Shown here piece by piece: positions 1 to 10,605 of a DNA stretch of 64,000 nucleotides. Under the pieces are notes generated by a model that worked only from the letters and a program-made list of their open reading frames with translations, was not told the DNA's origin and made no database searches. Positions within the stretch are counted from its first letter, which is position 1; each line of letters starts with the position of its first letter. Source of the stretch: Agrypnia vestita (taxonomy: Eukaryota > Arthropoda > Insecta > Trichoptera > Phryganeidae); contig JADDOH010002318.1 in the NCBI GenBank assembly GCA_016648135.1, positions 1 to 64,000 of the forward strand. Reading direction: 5' to 3'. Position numbers and translations under genes: made by a program.

Positions 1-780
1 TATATACCGTCAGGAGGCGTTTCGATAGCATCATCATCATCACCATCATTAGCAGTGTCCCAGTTATATATCGTCAGGAAACGTTTTGATAGTATCATCA
101 ATATCATCAACGTTAGCAGTGTCCCAATTATATATCGTCAGGAGGCGTTTCGGTAGTATCATCATCACCATTAGCGGTGGTTCAGCTATATACCGTCAGG
201 AGGCGTTTCGATAGCATCATCATCATCACCATCATTAGCAGTGTCCCAGTTGTATATAGTCAGGAGGCGTTTCGATAGTATCATCATCAACATCATCATC
301 ATTAGCGGTGTTTCAGCTATATATCGTCAGGAGTCGTTACGATAGTATCATCATCATCATTAGCGGTGTTTCGGCTATATATAGTCAGGAGACGTTACGA
401 TAGTATCATCATCATCATCATCATCACTAGCGGTGGTTCAGCTATATATCGTCAGGAGGCGTTTCGATAGTATCATCAACATCATCATCATTAGCAGTGT
501 CCCAGTTATATATCGTCAGGAGACGTTCCAATAGTATCATCATCATCATCATCATTAGCGGTGTCCCAGTCATATATAGTCAGGAGGCGTTCCGATAGTA
601 TCATCATCATCATTGGCGGTGTCTCAGATATATATATCGTCAGGAAACGTTACGATAGTATCATCATCATCATCATCATCACTAGCGGTGGTTCAGATAA
701 ATATCATCAGGTGACGTTTCGATAGTGACAACATCATCTTCATCAGTGAGGGCAGGGTTCCAGTTACACATCAGTCGGAG
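1..780. repeat. ATC-rich minisatellite, copy A (about 12 units)
   Basis: Units of roughly 55-67 bp run head to tail. Each has a core reading TATATATCGTCAGGAGGCGT, then TTCGATAGTATC, a variable (ATC)n run, and a closing TTAGCGGTG/TTAGCAGTG-TCCCAG. Length variation comes mainly from the ATC count. The array is cut by the window edge. Its reverse complement is at about 55130-56330, next to the same unique-looking body, so the satellite belongs to a larger dispersed unit. No coding role is seen. Confidence 0.9.
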
Positions 781-2178
781 AAAATTAGGCAGATCCCATC
801 ATCATCGATGGCAGGATTCTAGCTGTACACCATTTGGAGAAAATACACCGACATCCCTGGCCAGGGGCTAGGCATATCCCTACTGTCCAGATCCACCTTT
901 CCATCTACTAATACGAGGGGTCATGGCCTCGTGAAACCACATGGCAACCAACCATTACAAGTATTAATTTATGTATTGTATATGTATGTATATGTATGTA
1001 TATTATATTTTATTAGTATGTATCTATTCGTACGTAGTGTATGAGGGGGCTCTTCACGGGTGGCACAACACCCGTGCGGATGTCTTCCCTCGTCTGGAAT
1101 GGATTGAAAGTATTGATGCATATCAGATTATAATAAGTACTACCTGGGAGGGTGGTTGCAGTCACTGTAGTGTCGCGAATGGCCAATGGGCTGCAGTTGC
1201 TCACAGGCGAGGGTTGGGGAGCCTAGGAAACTCCCCCTCCCCACTCGCATATTTTTGACTTGACAGGTGGCCCGGGACCATCTTTACAGTAGCTTCAGTA
1301 TATATACCGTAGTTTAACGTAGTTTAACCTGGAGGAGTTGGAATTCGGGGGGCAAACTGGCTCTGAGCCCGGACGCCAGACACTGACGCGAGGGATGGTG
1401 CGGTACTTTGCACAGAAGAGGCCCAACATGAAAAGGCGCATCCAGGCTCAGGTCAACGTATCCGGAACTCGTGTCGGGAGAAGGAAGATGGGATCAGTCA
1501 CCGATGAGCCTTTGGGTATGGAGGGGCCGAATTTAAAGCAAACACTTGTTTCGCGTACACATACATTTATACATACCTCCCACACCCCCTTTATCCATTA
1601 GAACCCACCGTATCACTAGAATGAGACATAGGGCCAGATACAGGTGACGGAACTTAGGCCGGCTAGTAAATAAACGTAACAATGTAATTGATATAAGAAT
1701 AATGAAGAGTAAACATAAAGGATCGTAAGGAATAAGCACAGCGAGATAACGGCGGAAGATAAAAATATCAACCAGCAAGGGTGTCGAAGACGGAATCACC
1801 CATAGGAGCGGTAAATAATATAGGGCCTCGGAACATAGTATGTTTAGCAATTGCACCGTAGGGCTTAATTGACGTGCTAGGTAGTTTTGTTTGCGTTTTC
1901 CATGAACATTCACGAACTTCATACCCCAGTATTTAATTTAAGTAAAGCTTGCGTTAGGGTTACCACTAAACCAATTCATCCCCTATAGTTCGAAACAAAA
2001 AAATTACACAACGTGAACTGGGGAGGTCTTGAATAAAGCGAGGGTGTTTGGAAATACTACGTTAAAAGCCGTAGAGCCTTCACCCGACGTAGATAGATAG
2101 CTTGTTTGCCTCTAACAAGGCGTAAACTCAGTTAGGAGTAGGATCGAGCTGAAAGGCGAAGAAGAGGAGCCATCACAA
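781..2178 (-). mobile_element. Unclassified large repeat element, copy A body
   Basis: This segment recurs as its reverse complement at about 53473-55130, with high identity along its length and the same order relative to the minisatellite. Both copies share the inner boundary GTGATG-CTCCTCTTCTTCGCC (A ends at about 2178, B starts at about 53473), so this is probably an element terminus. The strand is set to match copy B read forward. Open frames at 971-1258 (+), 1338-1601 (+) and 1533-1922 (-) have partners in copy B, but frameshifts and a stop separate the copies and I recognise no domain. Copy A lacks about 210 bp present in copy B at 53838-54055. Class unknown; it could be a noncoding end of a retroelement or a macrosatellite unit. 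Confidence 0.75.
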
Positions 2179-2264
2179 GTATAAGATTGCATATAGATAC
2201 TCTAAGTATTAGGTGGTACTATTATGTTATCTATGGGTGGTACTTGGTGGTACTAGGCGCATAC

Positions 2265-2565
2265 AGTGTTTTAGGGTTATCTACATGTTTATTTTTCTTT
2301 CGGAAATTTTCTAGAACCTTCTCCTTCCAGAACTTTCTAGAGAACGTTTTTCCGGAACCTTCTAGAATCACCGACACAGTCGGCGTGTCTGTTTTGAAAG
2401 AATCTGTAGCATTTGCGGCCATCCCATAACAAAACAATGTGCTAGAAAGCACATTTTCGTCACCCACTCCCACCCACGCACAGCCATCTCCACCAAACTC
2501 GCATATTTTCGATGTGACACCAAGGGCTATCCACCACCTTAACCACCAGTGGGTGGTTGTGGAGA
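2265..2565 (-). mobile_element. Dispersed repeat with GAA/TTC heat-shock-like arrays, copy 1
   Basis: Reverse-strand copy of a family also at 16627-16894 and 43296-43804. Shared landmarks are a GGTGGGGGTGGCTGTG-like G/T-rich head, a segment readable as VLSSTLF.Y..AAN, and a run of alternating GAA and TTC pentamers (2305-2370). It is flanked by AT-rich intergenic sequence. The 3' tail found in the other copies (ending CGGGCACAGCTAGT) is degraded here. Confidence 0.7.
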
Positions 2566-2599
2566 AAACTTGGCGGGTAGGGAAACACGGGTTTCTATT

Positions 2600-4550
2600 G
2601 ATTTTTAGAACTTGTTCAGACCAGTTCGGACTATCACTATTTTGTAAACATTGAATAAATGACTGGCTGTCTATAAATATCTATTTTATCAAATATTAAA
2701 TCAGTAAATCAACGTAAAATATGGACATTAATAACTCAGTCATATTTTAAAAATGTATTTTCAAACGCTTCGTCGAATCGGCGAGCTATTAATAGGTATA
2801 GTGTTCTAGGGTTAATTGTTTTTTTTTTTGTAAAATATGTTACTCAGAAAGTCTCTGAAGAAACATATTTTTTATTACAAATACATTTTCTTTTTAACAT
2901 TCTCCTGAGCGTTGAATCAAATGTCAAATCATAGCAGTTACGTAAATATGTCAAACTGTCAATTATCATACTAAATAAGGTGACATCTGTTTACTTTCCC
3001 AACTTAAATATTTAAAGTGTGTACCGTACTTTAACTTTGCGTTCTTTTAAATCTTTTATTATTTTGGTTTGCCAAGGTTGCTGCTACTGTTTTATACAAT
3101 ATAATATATTTTTAATATAGTATATATAATTCACGATCTTTCCCTGTAAATTATAGAATTCAACGTCATTTATAGTTTAACATATATTTTTGTTATTGTA
3201 AATGCATTTAAACGAAAAAAATCTTTACATCATGCTCCACTGATTTTAGAGACCCAATTACAGAAGCGAAACATATTAATAAAACACCCAGGCTTGAGTA
3301 AATCACATAGATTTATTTATTGACCGGAATCCTCGAGTGAGAAGCTAGTGTCATGCTCAATGGGCCATGGGGCCCGCCATGTGTTAAGACACAAGCCGAA
3401 TTCTGGTTTGTGGTAAAAATAATTCTGTAGTGACTGCAGTCATGATGGACTATACACCATGAGACCGTTTAAAAATAGGGAAAATAAGAATTATAAATTA
3501 TATTGCTTATTTCTTAATGTTTTTTGAAGCAACGGCAGAGAAAGCGAATACCTATATCAATGTACATCATAATAGGAAATAACAAAAAAGAAACAAAGGC
3601 ATGAGCTTAAGAACATTTCTAAACTGGGATTTTCTTTAACATCAATTAACAAAGTAGGAACCCATGTTAAAGAACCACCGATATTTTAGTTAAAACGTAC
3701 TATACATAAACGTACTATAAATATAGACGAGTTACAAACCAAAATATCTGCTACACAGAACTATAACACGAATTACTGTGAACATAGACGCACATCAGGG
3801 GAGTTGGTTAGCTGCGTTATAAGAAAGAAAGAGAAAATATCATAGACTACCAAAGTAGAAAATACAGAAATCTCCATACTCTGAAGTCGGTTTGAATTTC
3901 TCTACAAATTATTGAAATAAAAGTCACCTATGAAAGGTTATATCCTCTTATTTATTATTTGATGAAGCATTACAACGATTACCACAACAACAAACAGACA
4001 TATTTCAAGTTGGATTTTTTAAAATTGTTAAGACAAAGAGTGCAAAAGGCAAAAAGTACGCAAGAAGTATTGCGATTAGCTACCTACAACTTCATACGCA
4101 TTTGTTCTACAAAATTATGTTTTATTGCCTTTTCTCATACGTGGTTATGAAAACACTTTCTATCTCTTTCTGACTAATACATTTAGTACGTAATAGAAGA
4201 CAGTAGAGACTAGATGTCTCAGATTTGTTTTTTAGTGACTAGTCTATGCATATTTTTAGTACGTCTATGATTAAAACCCATTTACCCACTTACCACAATT
4301 TTTAATTTTATTTATGTGAATAGTTGATGACAGGTTTCATCAAACTTTTCCTTTTTAAATTCTTCAGTTTTTATAAAAAATGATTATCATCTGGAGGATC
4401 GACCATAGGTGTGATTTTTAATTTCGAAAAAAAATGAGTTGTAAATGATTATTACCTGAGACAACGAGGTTGCAGTGTAGTGATTTTTAAATCCAATCTG
4501 CCACTGGTTATGTACCTCATTAAAACAACTGTGCACAAGCGTGATATATA
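2600..4550. other. AT-rich intergenic stretch, nothing recognised
   Basis: I see no exon with plausible splice sites, no domain, and no repeat shared with the rest of the window. The only open frame (3959-4150) has low-complexity composition and no recognisable motif. Confidence 0.6.
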
Positions 4551-4556
4551 CAATAC

Positions 4557-5275
4557 CAGCTGTTCTTACCCGGCATTACATGGGTTGAAAATAAATTTGT
4601 TGGGAAAACAAAGGTTCCATTGTTTTGCATAGCCTCTAATTAAAACAATGTTTCCATTTCATCAAGGTTGGGATGGATAGGATGTCTAGGGAAGAAATGT
4701 GGCATATTTTTTCCATCGGGAATATGTATGCAAAATTTGGATCCAATCGGTCAAATAGTGTAGATTTGTACAGAAAATATATCTAGGGAAAGGGATGGGT
4801 TTGAGGAGGACAGGGAAATGTTGCCTATATTACCCGACTGGTCCTAAGGAATAAGTATACAAAATTTGGGTCAGATCGTTTAAACGGTACAGATTTGCAT
4901 GGAAAATATATCAGAGGAGGAATGTTGGAGTAAACGGTGAGGGGGAAATCTCACCTTTGTTACCCACTGGGACCCTAAGAGTATGTGTTAAAATTTGAGT
5001 CAGATCGGTCAAACGGTGTAGATTTGTACAGAAAATATATCAGGGGGGGAAAGAGAGGAGGGGAAAATGTCACCTATATTACCCGCCTCGTCCTAAAGAA
5101 TATCTCCCATGTTACCTGCTGGATCCTAAAGAATAAGTTTTCAAAATTGGGGAGAAATGTCGTCAATGTTACCCGCCGGGTTGTAAAGTATAAGTATGCA
5201 AAATTTGAGTCAAATCGGACAAACGGTGTAGATTTGTATAGAGAAAAGACAGACAGACATTGAGTTTTATAGGTA
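4557..5275 (+). repeat. Dispersed retroelement-like repeat with internal tandem units
   Basis: It begins AGCTGTTCTTACCCGGCATT and ends ACAGACAGACATTGAGTTTT followed by AGGTATAGAT. Between them, a unit of about 125 bp recurs four to five times, each with ATGCAAAATTTGGATCNNATCGG, GTAGATTTGTACAGAAAATAT and TCACCTNTNTTACCCG. A relative with the same head and tail lies at 33435-33775. This head and tail style is common in insect non-LTR/SINE-like repeats. The 92-codon open frame at 4985-5263 is the repeat read in one frame, not a gene. Confidence 0.65.
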
Positions 5276-5458
5276 TAGATAAGGACATATTAGAAAACGA
5301 TCAATACTAGTAATTTATATACTTATAAACCTTCAATTCTCTTTATTTTATTTTGCTTTTGTTAAATCTGATAAACTTATAATTACAATATCGCCTGTGT
5401 TACAGGTAAGGGTTTACCGGAGAGTTTTTTTTAGTTTGAACAGGCCCTAAATAATGAT

Positions 5459-5517
5459 GATGTATATATATATATATAATATATATAATATATAAGATAT
5501 ATATATATATATATATA
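5459..5517. repeat. (TA)n microsatellite
   Basis: An almost uninterrupted TA dinucleotide run directly followed by a G-rich stretch. A simple-sequence tract with no other content. Confidence 0.9.
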
Positions 5518-5519
5518 AA

Positions 5520-6580
5520 TTCACAGGGGGGGAGGGAGAGGGGTAACTATATTTTGCGCACGATCCTAGAGTGTAACTGAATAATATATATTCATGCACA
5601 ATATGTAAATAAATAAATAGTATAGCAACCATACAACAAATTTAATTAATTAATCTATTTTCATAATACTTGGTCAAGCAAGTACTTAGCTGTACATTTT
5701 TAATTCTACTGTAATTAATATTCTACACTTATGAAGGGTGCAATTTATAAAGAAACAGTCTCCTGGTGTATTTTATCTATAGATAACTGACATGTGAAGA
5801 TGATACAGAAACCGGAAACAAATAATCAAGGTAAAACTAAAGATGCAGAAGACCAGAGAAAGTCTCAAAGGTAATGGAGAATAGGAAACCCAACCCACAT
5901 GAGATGATAAGAAAAGAAGAAGAGTAGTTGTACATAAACCAGACCATAAAATATTTTTTGTCACAATCAGCTTAAAGTAATATTAGATAAACATAATAAT
6001 AAAACAGTTTTAGAACTACAGTTTTGTGATGTACCTGTCTCGTTATAGTATAGAAAATTCCATTTACCATGAATCAAAGGCAAGGATTACTTCTTTTATC
6101 ATATCACATTAACTATCCGTACCATACATGTACTTAATAATTTGTGCAGTGATCAATTTAAGTATGTTACAAGTCATAATCGTTGAAATCAAAACACATT
6201 ATTTCTTTGAGATTTAAAGGAGTGTTATCAGACTTAACTATGGCTTCTGAATATATTTTTTTCGTTGTAATCTCAATGCTTCATTTGGAAGTTATAACAA
6301 CTGTTTCTGCTGCTAATAATGTGAGAATAGGTGAGTGTTTTAAATGAAGAGAATTCATCTTCTGCTCCTGTCCACCTCAGTCCATTGCAAATAACTGCTA
6401 AATTCTTAAATTCATGAAAAACGGATATATTGTGTGGTATTTTCATGACTCACGCGATATACAATTGAAATGTTTAACCCAATTTGATACGCATTTGTAG
6501 TAATATGCATTTATCACATTTTTCAAATAATATTTAGGACTAAGTGAACTTTTACATAAATATATATTTTTTAAATATAC
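5520..6580. other. Intergenic, nothing recognised
   Basis: AT-rich sequence with short open frames only. No domain, splice-bounded exon or shared repeat was seen. Confidence 0.55.
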
Positions 6581-6584
6581 ATAC

Positions 6585-6762
6585 AGTAGCTTGTAGTGGT
6601 CATAAATCTCGCCTAGTGATCTGATGGTCAGTGGTTCGAGCCTCACTCCAGGACACCAACAAGTTAGTCCTGTTTTTATAGCACAAGCACTTAGCTTAGT
6701 TTGAAAATAGTAAGAATATTTATGCGACACATGTATTCTGTGTTCGCATCTCTATTTTTTTT
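6585..6762 (+). mobile_element. tRNA-derived SINE, copy 1
   Basis: It matches the copies at 25765-25945 and 41483-41905. The polymerase III B box reads GGTTCGAGCCT at about 6633-6643. It is followed by the family body (CCAGGACACC, AGTTAGTCCTGT, TAGCACAAGC) and the shared 3' end TGTTCGCATCTCTATTTT. The A box is worn. Nonautonomous. Confidence 0.8.
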
Positions 6763-6845
6763 AAAAAAGAAAAAGAAAAAAGGGATTTTTTCCATCTGTA
6801 CATTCCACATTTAGTCAACAACAACTGTGATGATAAGCTTATATA

Positions 6846-7793
6846 GGGTGGGCCAAAAATGTTTGAAAACAGCAACACTTAATTTCTCGAAAACCGTTAA
6901 AGGTAGGGGCGCATGGGTGACATGTAACTATGCATCGGTTTATGCAATTTTAGTCATAATGGAGTGCTTTACAGGACAACCGCGTGATTTTTGCGTGAAT
7001 TTTTTTTACAAGGTAACGATTCCTGCATTACTGTACGACGCATGTTTAGGATTGAATACGGATTACGCCGTGTAAGTGAGTGTCCCAGTGTTAAATTAAT
7101 CAAAGCTTGGGTCAAAAAGTTTGAGCAGACTGGTTCAACAACGAATATTAAACAAACAGGGCAGCCACATATAAGAAGAAGCAATGAGAACATTAGAGAA
7201 GTTGCATAAGTTGCATAATTGCTCGTATTTCATTGAAAAAAATCAAGGAAATAACGTAACTGTGAATTCAGCGTAATAGGTGAAGATGTTGCGAGAGTTT
7301 TTGATGCCACATTTACCTGAATTTGAAGGGTACAACTGCAGGACCTGGATGCAATAAGATGGAGCAATATGCCATACGTCAAACATGACTTTAGCAGTCG
7401 TCCAAGAAATGTTTCCGAAAAAAATGATTTTTCGCAGAGGTGATATCCGATGGCCTCTGAGGAGCCCGGACTTTACATCTTGTTATTTTTTCTTGTGGCA
7501 ATACCTTAAAAATCGAGTATACCTTAATAAACCAATGACAACAACCCAATTTAAACAAAACATTGGCGAGGAGACAGCCACAATTCCCCGCAGCATATGT
7601 CAGCGAGTTTTCCAAAGTTTGCGTAGTTGATTGCAGGAGTGCCAGCGACGAGACGGGGCACATTTCGAAGATGTCATTTTTAAAAAATAAATTGCTTTAG
7701 ATGTTTGTTACGTTGAATATATAATCAACAACATAACATTTGTTGTTTTATTTCTATTCATGTTTCAAAAGTGAAAAAGAATTTGGTCCACCC
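6846..7793 (+). mobile_element. Mariner-like element with internal deletion
   Basis: The ends are inverted: GGGTGGGCCAAAA on the left and the reverse complement of TTTGGTCCACCC on the right, each flanked by TA, the Tc1/mariner target duplication. The 948-bp interior holds a transposase N-terminal half and a C-terminal piece, with the central catalytic region missing. Nonautonomous fossil. Confidence 0.85.
6991..7690 (+). pseudogene. Broken mariner-type transposase (N- and C-terminal pieces)
   Basis: The 6991-7209 frame reads like the N-terminal helix-turn-helix of DUF4817-type mariner transposases, with a segment VTVRRMFRIEYGLRRVSECP-like (residues about 12-31) and then IKAWVKKFEQTGS. The frame at about 7437-7690 supplies a C-terminus: WPLRSPDFT, LWQYLKNRVY, ICQRVFQSLRSRLQECQRRDG, HFEDVIF. 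The SPDxxxCDFF acidic position is Tyr here (CYFF). The middle, including the first two catalytic Asp residues, is gone. Not functional. The mariner assignment rests on these motifs plus the TA-flanked inverted ends. Confidence 0.8.
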
Positions 7794-7975
7794 TATATTA
7801 TATGGAAAATAATAAGATAATATTTACATGATAATATCATGGTAAACATGATTTTAAATGTTATTGTATATAACAGTATACACAACATTTAAACATAAAT
7901 ACTAACAGTTAATTCAAAACAAAGCAAAAAAACAAAAATAAAGAATAGCTTAATACAACATTAAAAGTTATATAA

Positions 7976-8190
7976 AGGCTGTTTTTTTAGAGGCAGGGAA
8001 ATTTAAATTGAAATAAAACACAGAAAAATGTTTTTAATATCCATGAAATTTTCTCTATTTGACAGATTTTTATGGCATTAATATTTGAATTTGATTTCGG
8101 GCATGTGGCTGGCGTAATCTGGAGGTCCAATTTTCACACACTCTTCTCAGTAAATCAAGCCGTATTTCGGCAATAATGCCTTAAAATGTT
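7976..8190 (-). mobile_element. Truncated mariner (rosa-like) 3' end
   Basis: The edge GGCTGTTTTTTTAGAGG resembles the terminal repeat of rosa-type mariners. Reading the minus strand inward gives, with frame changes, a transposase C-terminus: RLDLLRRVCENWTSRL, then SHMPEIKFKY and CHKNLSNRENFMDI. Only this end is present. Family placement is from memory of such C-termini and is tentative. Confidence 0.6.
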
Positions 8191-8194
8191 GGCT

Positions 8195-9075
8195 TCCAAG
8201 TACTCAATTATTTATTACTGGTTTATCTGCGAAGACTTTACTTATGACTGGTTACTCAATTATTTATTACTGGTTTATCTCCAGAGAAAATAATTTAATG
8301 GCTTCACAAACCCCTCAACAAATCGAAATAACTACTCATTCATCAGATCTGATTACTCAGACTATTTTCTTTGAGGAGCATTGAAAGGAAAGGTCTACAA
8401 AAACTTGATTGAGTTGACAGATCTCATATTGTAAAAAGTCTTTGAGAATGTGAAGAAGAGTTCAGACACTTTAGTTGTTTATTGTAGGAAGTAGTAATAT
8501 TACAGAGGTATTAGATTTGTCAGTCAACAATGCAAAGCTTTTCGATGCAGCAATCCAAGACAAATGGAATTTAATTTCAATTTTTTTCATTTCAATTCAA
8601 TTTATTTAATAATATGTACATTACAAACAAAGTAATAATAATAATATGTAATAAGGAATCGAGATTACTTGTAGAAATCCCTAACAGGATTCACAGGCTT
8701 CTGTATTCATTGTGTATTTTAACCCATACAATTCTTGGTCCCATACCCACATTCACAGGAGTGTCGGCTGTGAGACATGCATTATATTAATGCTCCAGCG
8801 AGATCTTCACTAGCTCAGCGTCAATAAAATGTTAAATCATTTTTTATCGATTTCTTCACAGTTCTACTAGCTGAGAAGTTACAACCAGAGGTATATAAAT
8901 TGTTCTTAGACTCAATGGCGTCCATACCGTCCACAAGTCCGGATGGATTGCTGGTAGAGGGAAGTACCGTGCTTTTAGATCGGGACAACGAAGAAGACAG
9001 TTTTAAAATGTGTAGGTTTTTTAAATCATAAATGTTATTCAATCATATAACATGTATGCAGGCAATCGTAACTCT
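8195..9075. other. Intergenic repeat debris
   Basis: Contains a short direct duplication (GGTTACTCAATTATTTATTA at about 8198 and again at 8251) and an (AATT)-rich stretch near 8580-8650 that could be a worn retroelement tail. The minus-strand frame at 8821-9042 is unrecognised and Ser-rich; I do not call it a gene. Confidence 0.45.
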
Positions 9076-9076
9076 A

Positions 9077-9225
9077 AGGCCCGGTTGCACCATCAGAAGT
9101 AAGAGTAAGAGTTAAGAAAAAAAGCATAGATTTTTTGCGTTCTCCACCAATCAAAACACCCGTTTTCGTAAAAATCTATGCTTTTTTCTTAACTCTTACT
9201 CTTACTTCTGATGGCGCAACTAGGC
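9077..9225. mobile_element. Hairpin MITE with long inverted arms
   Basis: About 60-bp arms are near-perfect reverse complements: left AAGGCCCGGTTGCACCATCA with AGAAGTAAGAGTAAGAG and GCATAGATTTTT; right the same read backwards. The short loop contains TTCTCCACCAATCAAAACA. A diverged relative is at 18808-18955. No coding capacity; probably a nonautonomous DNA transposon. Confidence 0.85.
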
Positions 9226-9292
9226 CTAATTCATATTCCAACATTTCATAATATTACAAAACATTCGTATTAGAACACATAACTGCTGTTAA

Positions 9293-10196
9293 GGGGGGGG
9301 TAAGGTTTTAAACTTTTTTTTTTGCATTTTATTTTTAATTTTTTAAATGAATATATAACATCGCAAGAATATTGTGTCATAATTTCAAGTCAATCGGAGC
9401 AAAATTGACGAAATTATGAACATTTGAGCGATACTCAGACTGATTTTCTATACCTGCTCGGGCAGCTAAGAGACGCGCTCACCTGAGGACTACCGGACAT
9501 GCTATTTGTATTGGAAGAGTTTTGTGTAGACAAGGACAAAAAGATGCTGATGATGAAAGCTCTTTGCTGTGTGAACATGGTATCGACGATTATGTGTAAG
9601 TATAAAATAAGTGTTTTATTTTGAATTTTACAGTGTGCAAAACTTTAAAGCATATTCCCCACATCTCACGTTTTCAGAGTCGGTGTCCATCATAACTTCA
9701 AAACTACTGCACCGATCCTTTTGAAATTTTGAACACTATTTCTGTACATAATTTACGAGGTAACGCTGGAGACTTTTTTTCAAATTTGTTAATAATTTTT
9801 ATTTTTTAATAACAAATTAGTCGATATTTTTCGCAAAAAATCGCGTTTTTCCCTTCAAAGTGTTCCAAAAAATTGAAAAATTGAAATTTCAAAAAACCCT
9901 TCCAGCGTTACCTGGGAACACCTATTATCTAACGAATGAACTTTGATTTTTTGATTTCAGATAATCTAGCACCAAGTTATGATGGACACCGCAATTCTAC
10001 TTTTTTCCGAGACACGTCCGAATAATTGCTGCCATTGCCGTATTTTTTGATATTTCTTCTTGAAAATTTTACACAATATTCTTTAAATGTCATACTTTAA
10101 TGTACCATTAGTTATAATAAAGAGATCATAACTGTGTCGTCACAAAAAATTCACAAAAACATGCCTTTTTTTGTACAAATTAACCTTATCCCCCCC
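9293..10196. mobile_element. 904-bp DNA element with TTAA target duplication
   Basis: Bounded on both sides by TTAA (9289-9292 and 10197-10200). Inside, inverted ends read GGGGGGGGTAAGGTT on the left, and the right end reads AACCTTATCCCCCC. The TTAA duplication points to a piggyBac-type or other TTAA-specific element. The interior is mostly noncoding; a short degraded frame near 9450-9600 was not identified. Distinct from the piggyBac derivative at 42292-43208, whose ends differ. Confidence 0.7.
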
Positions 10197-10452
10197 TTAA
10201 GGAACCAAGAAAATTCTGAATATAAAAGCTATAGACGTACCAGTATAAATTGGTGTGTGAGGGAGGGCGTCCCTGTCGCGTAACAGAAGTTACCAGGGTG
10301 TAAATTTATTACACAATACATAATGTACAGAATGTCCGGTGTCGGAGCCTTTAATAGAAATTTGGTCGAGCAATACTAAAGAAACAAACCAGCGGCCGCT
10401 CTATCTGTCAACCTGTCAAACGGTAATATCGGTCCAGTATTTGCTTTTTCAG

Positions 10453-10605
10453 CTTCGCAAAACTTTAATACTTTATTGGCAATTGTTCTTGCACCATCCC
10501 GGACTGTTTTGGATGTTTTGGACATAATAATTCAGTGTATATTGGAAATCAAGATGTCACAGCTCATGCGCAAATACGAGATTGAACTGAATGACAGGGC
10601 GAGGG
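10453..10605 (+). CDS. Ir93a: Ir93a exon 1 seen (start of amino-terminal domain)
   Basis: The acceptor TTTGCTTTTTCAG is strong. The frame reads SQNFNTLLAIVLAPSRTVLD and continues through VLDIIIQCILEIK, like the first strand and helix of an IR amino-terminal domain. The donor G|GTTACC at 10605 was chosen because it ends in phase 1, as the next exon needs. The donor is weak, so the 3' limit is uncertain. No start codon lies in frame, so a signal-peptide exon must be upstream. Confidence 0.55.

Noticed and set aside
4985..5263. 92-codon frame with repeated KFESDRSNGVDLYR
   Set aside because: The amino-acid repetition is the ~125-bp DNA tandem repeat read in frame; sister units have stops.
5447..5964. 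Minus-strand Tyr/Ile-rich frames
   Set aside because: Translation of the (TA)n tract and AT-rich flank.
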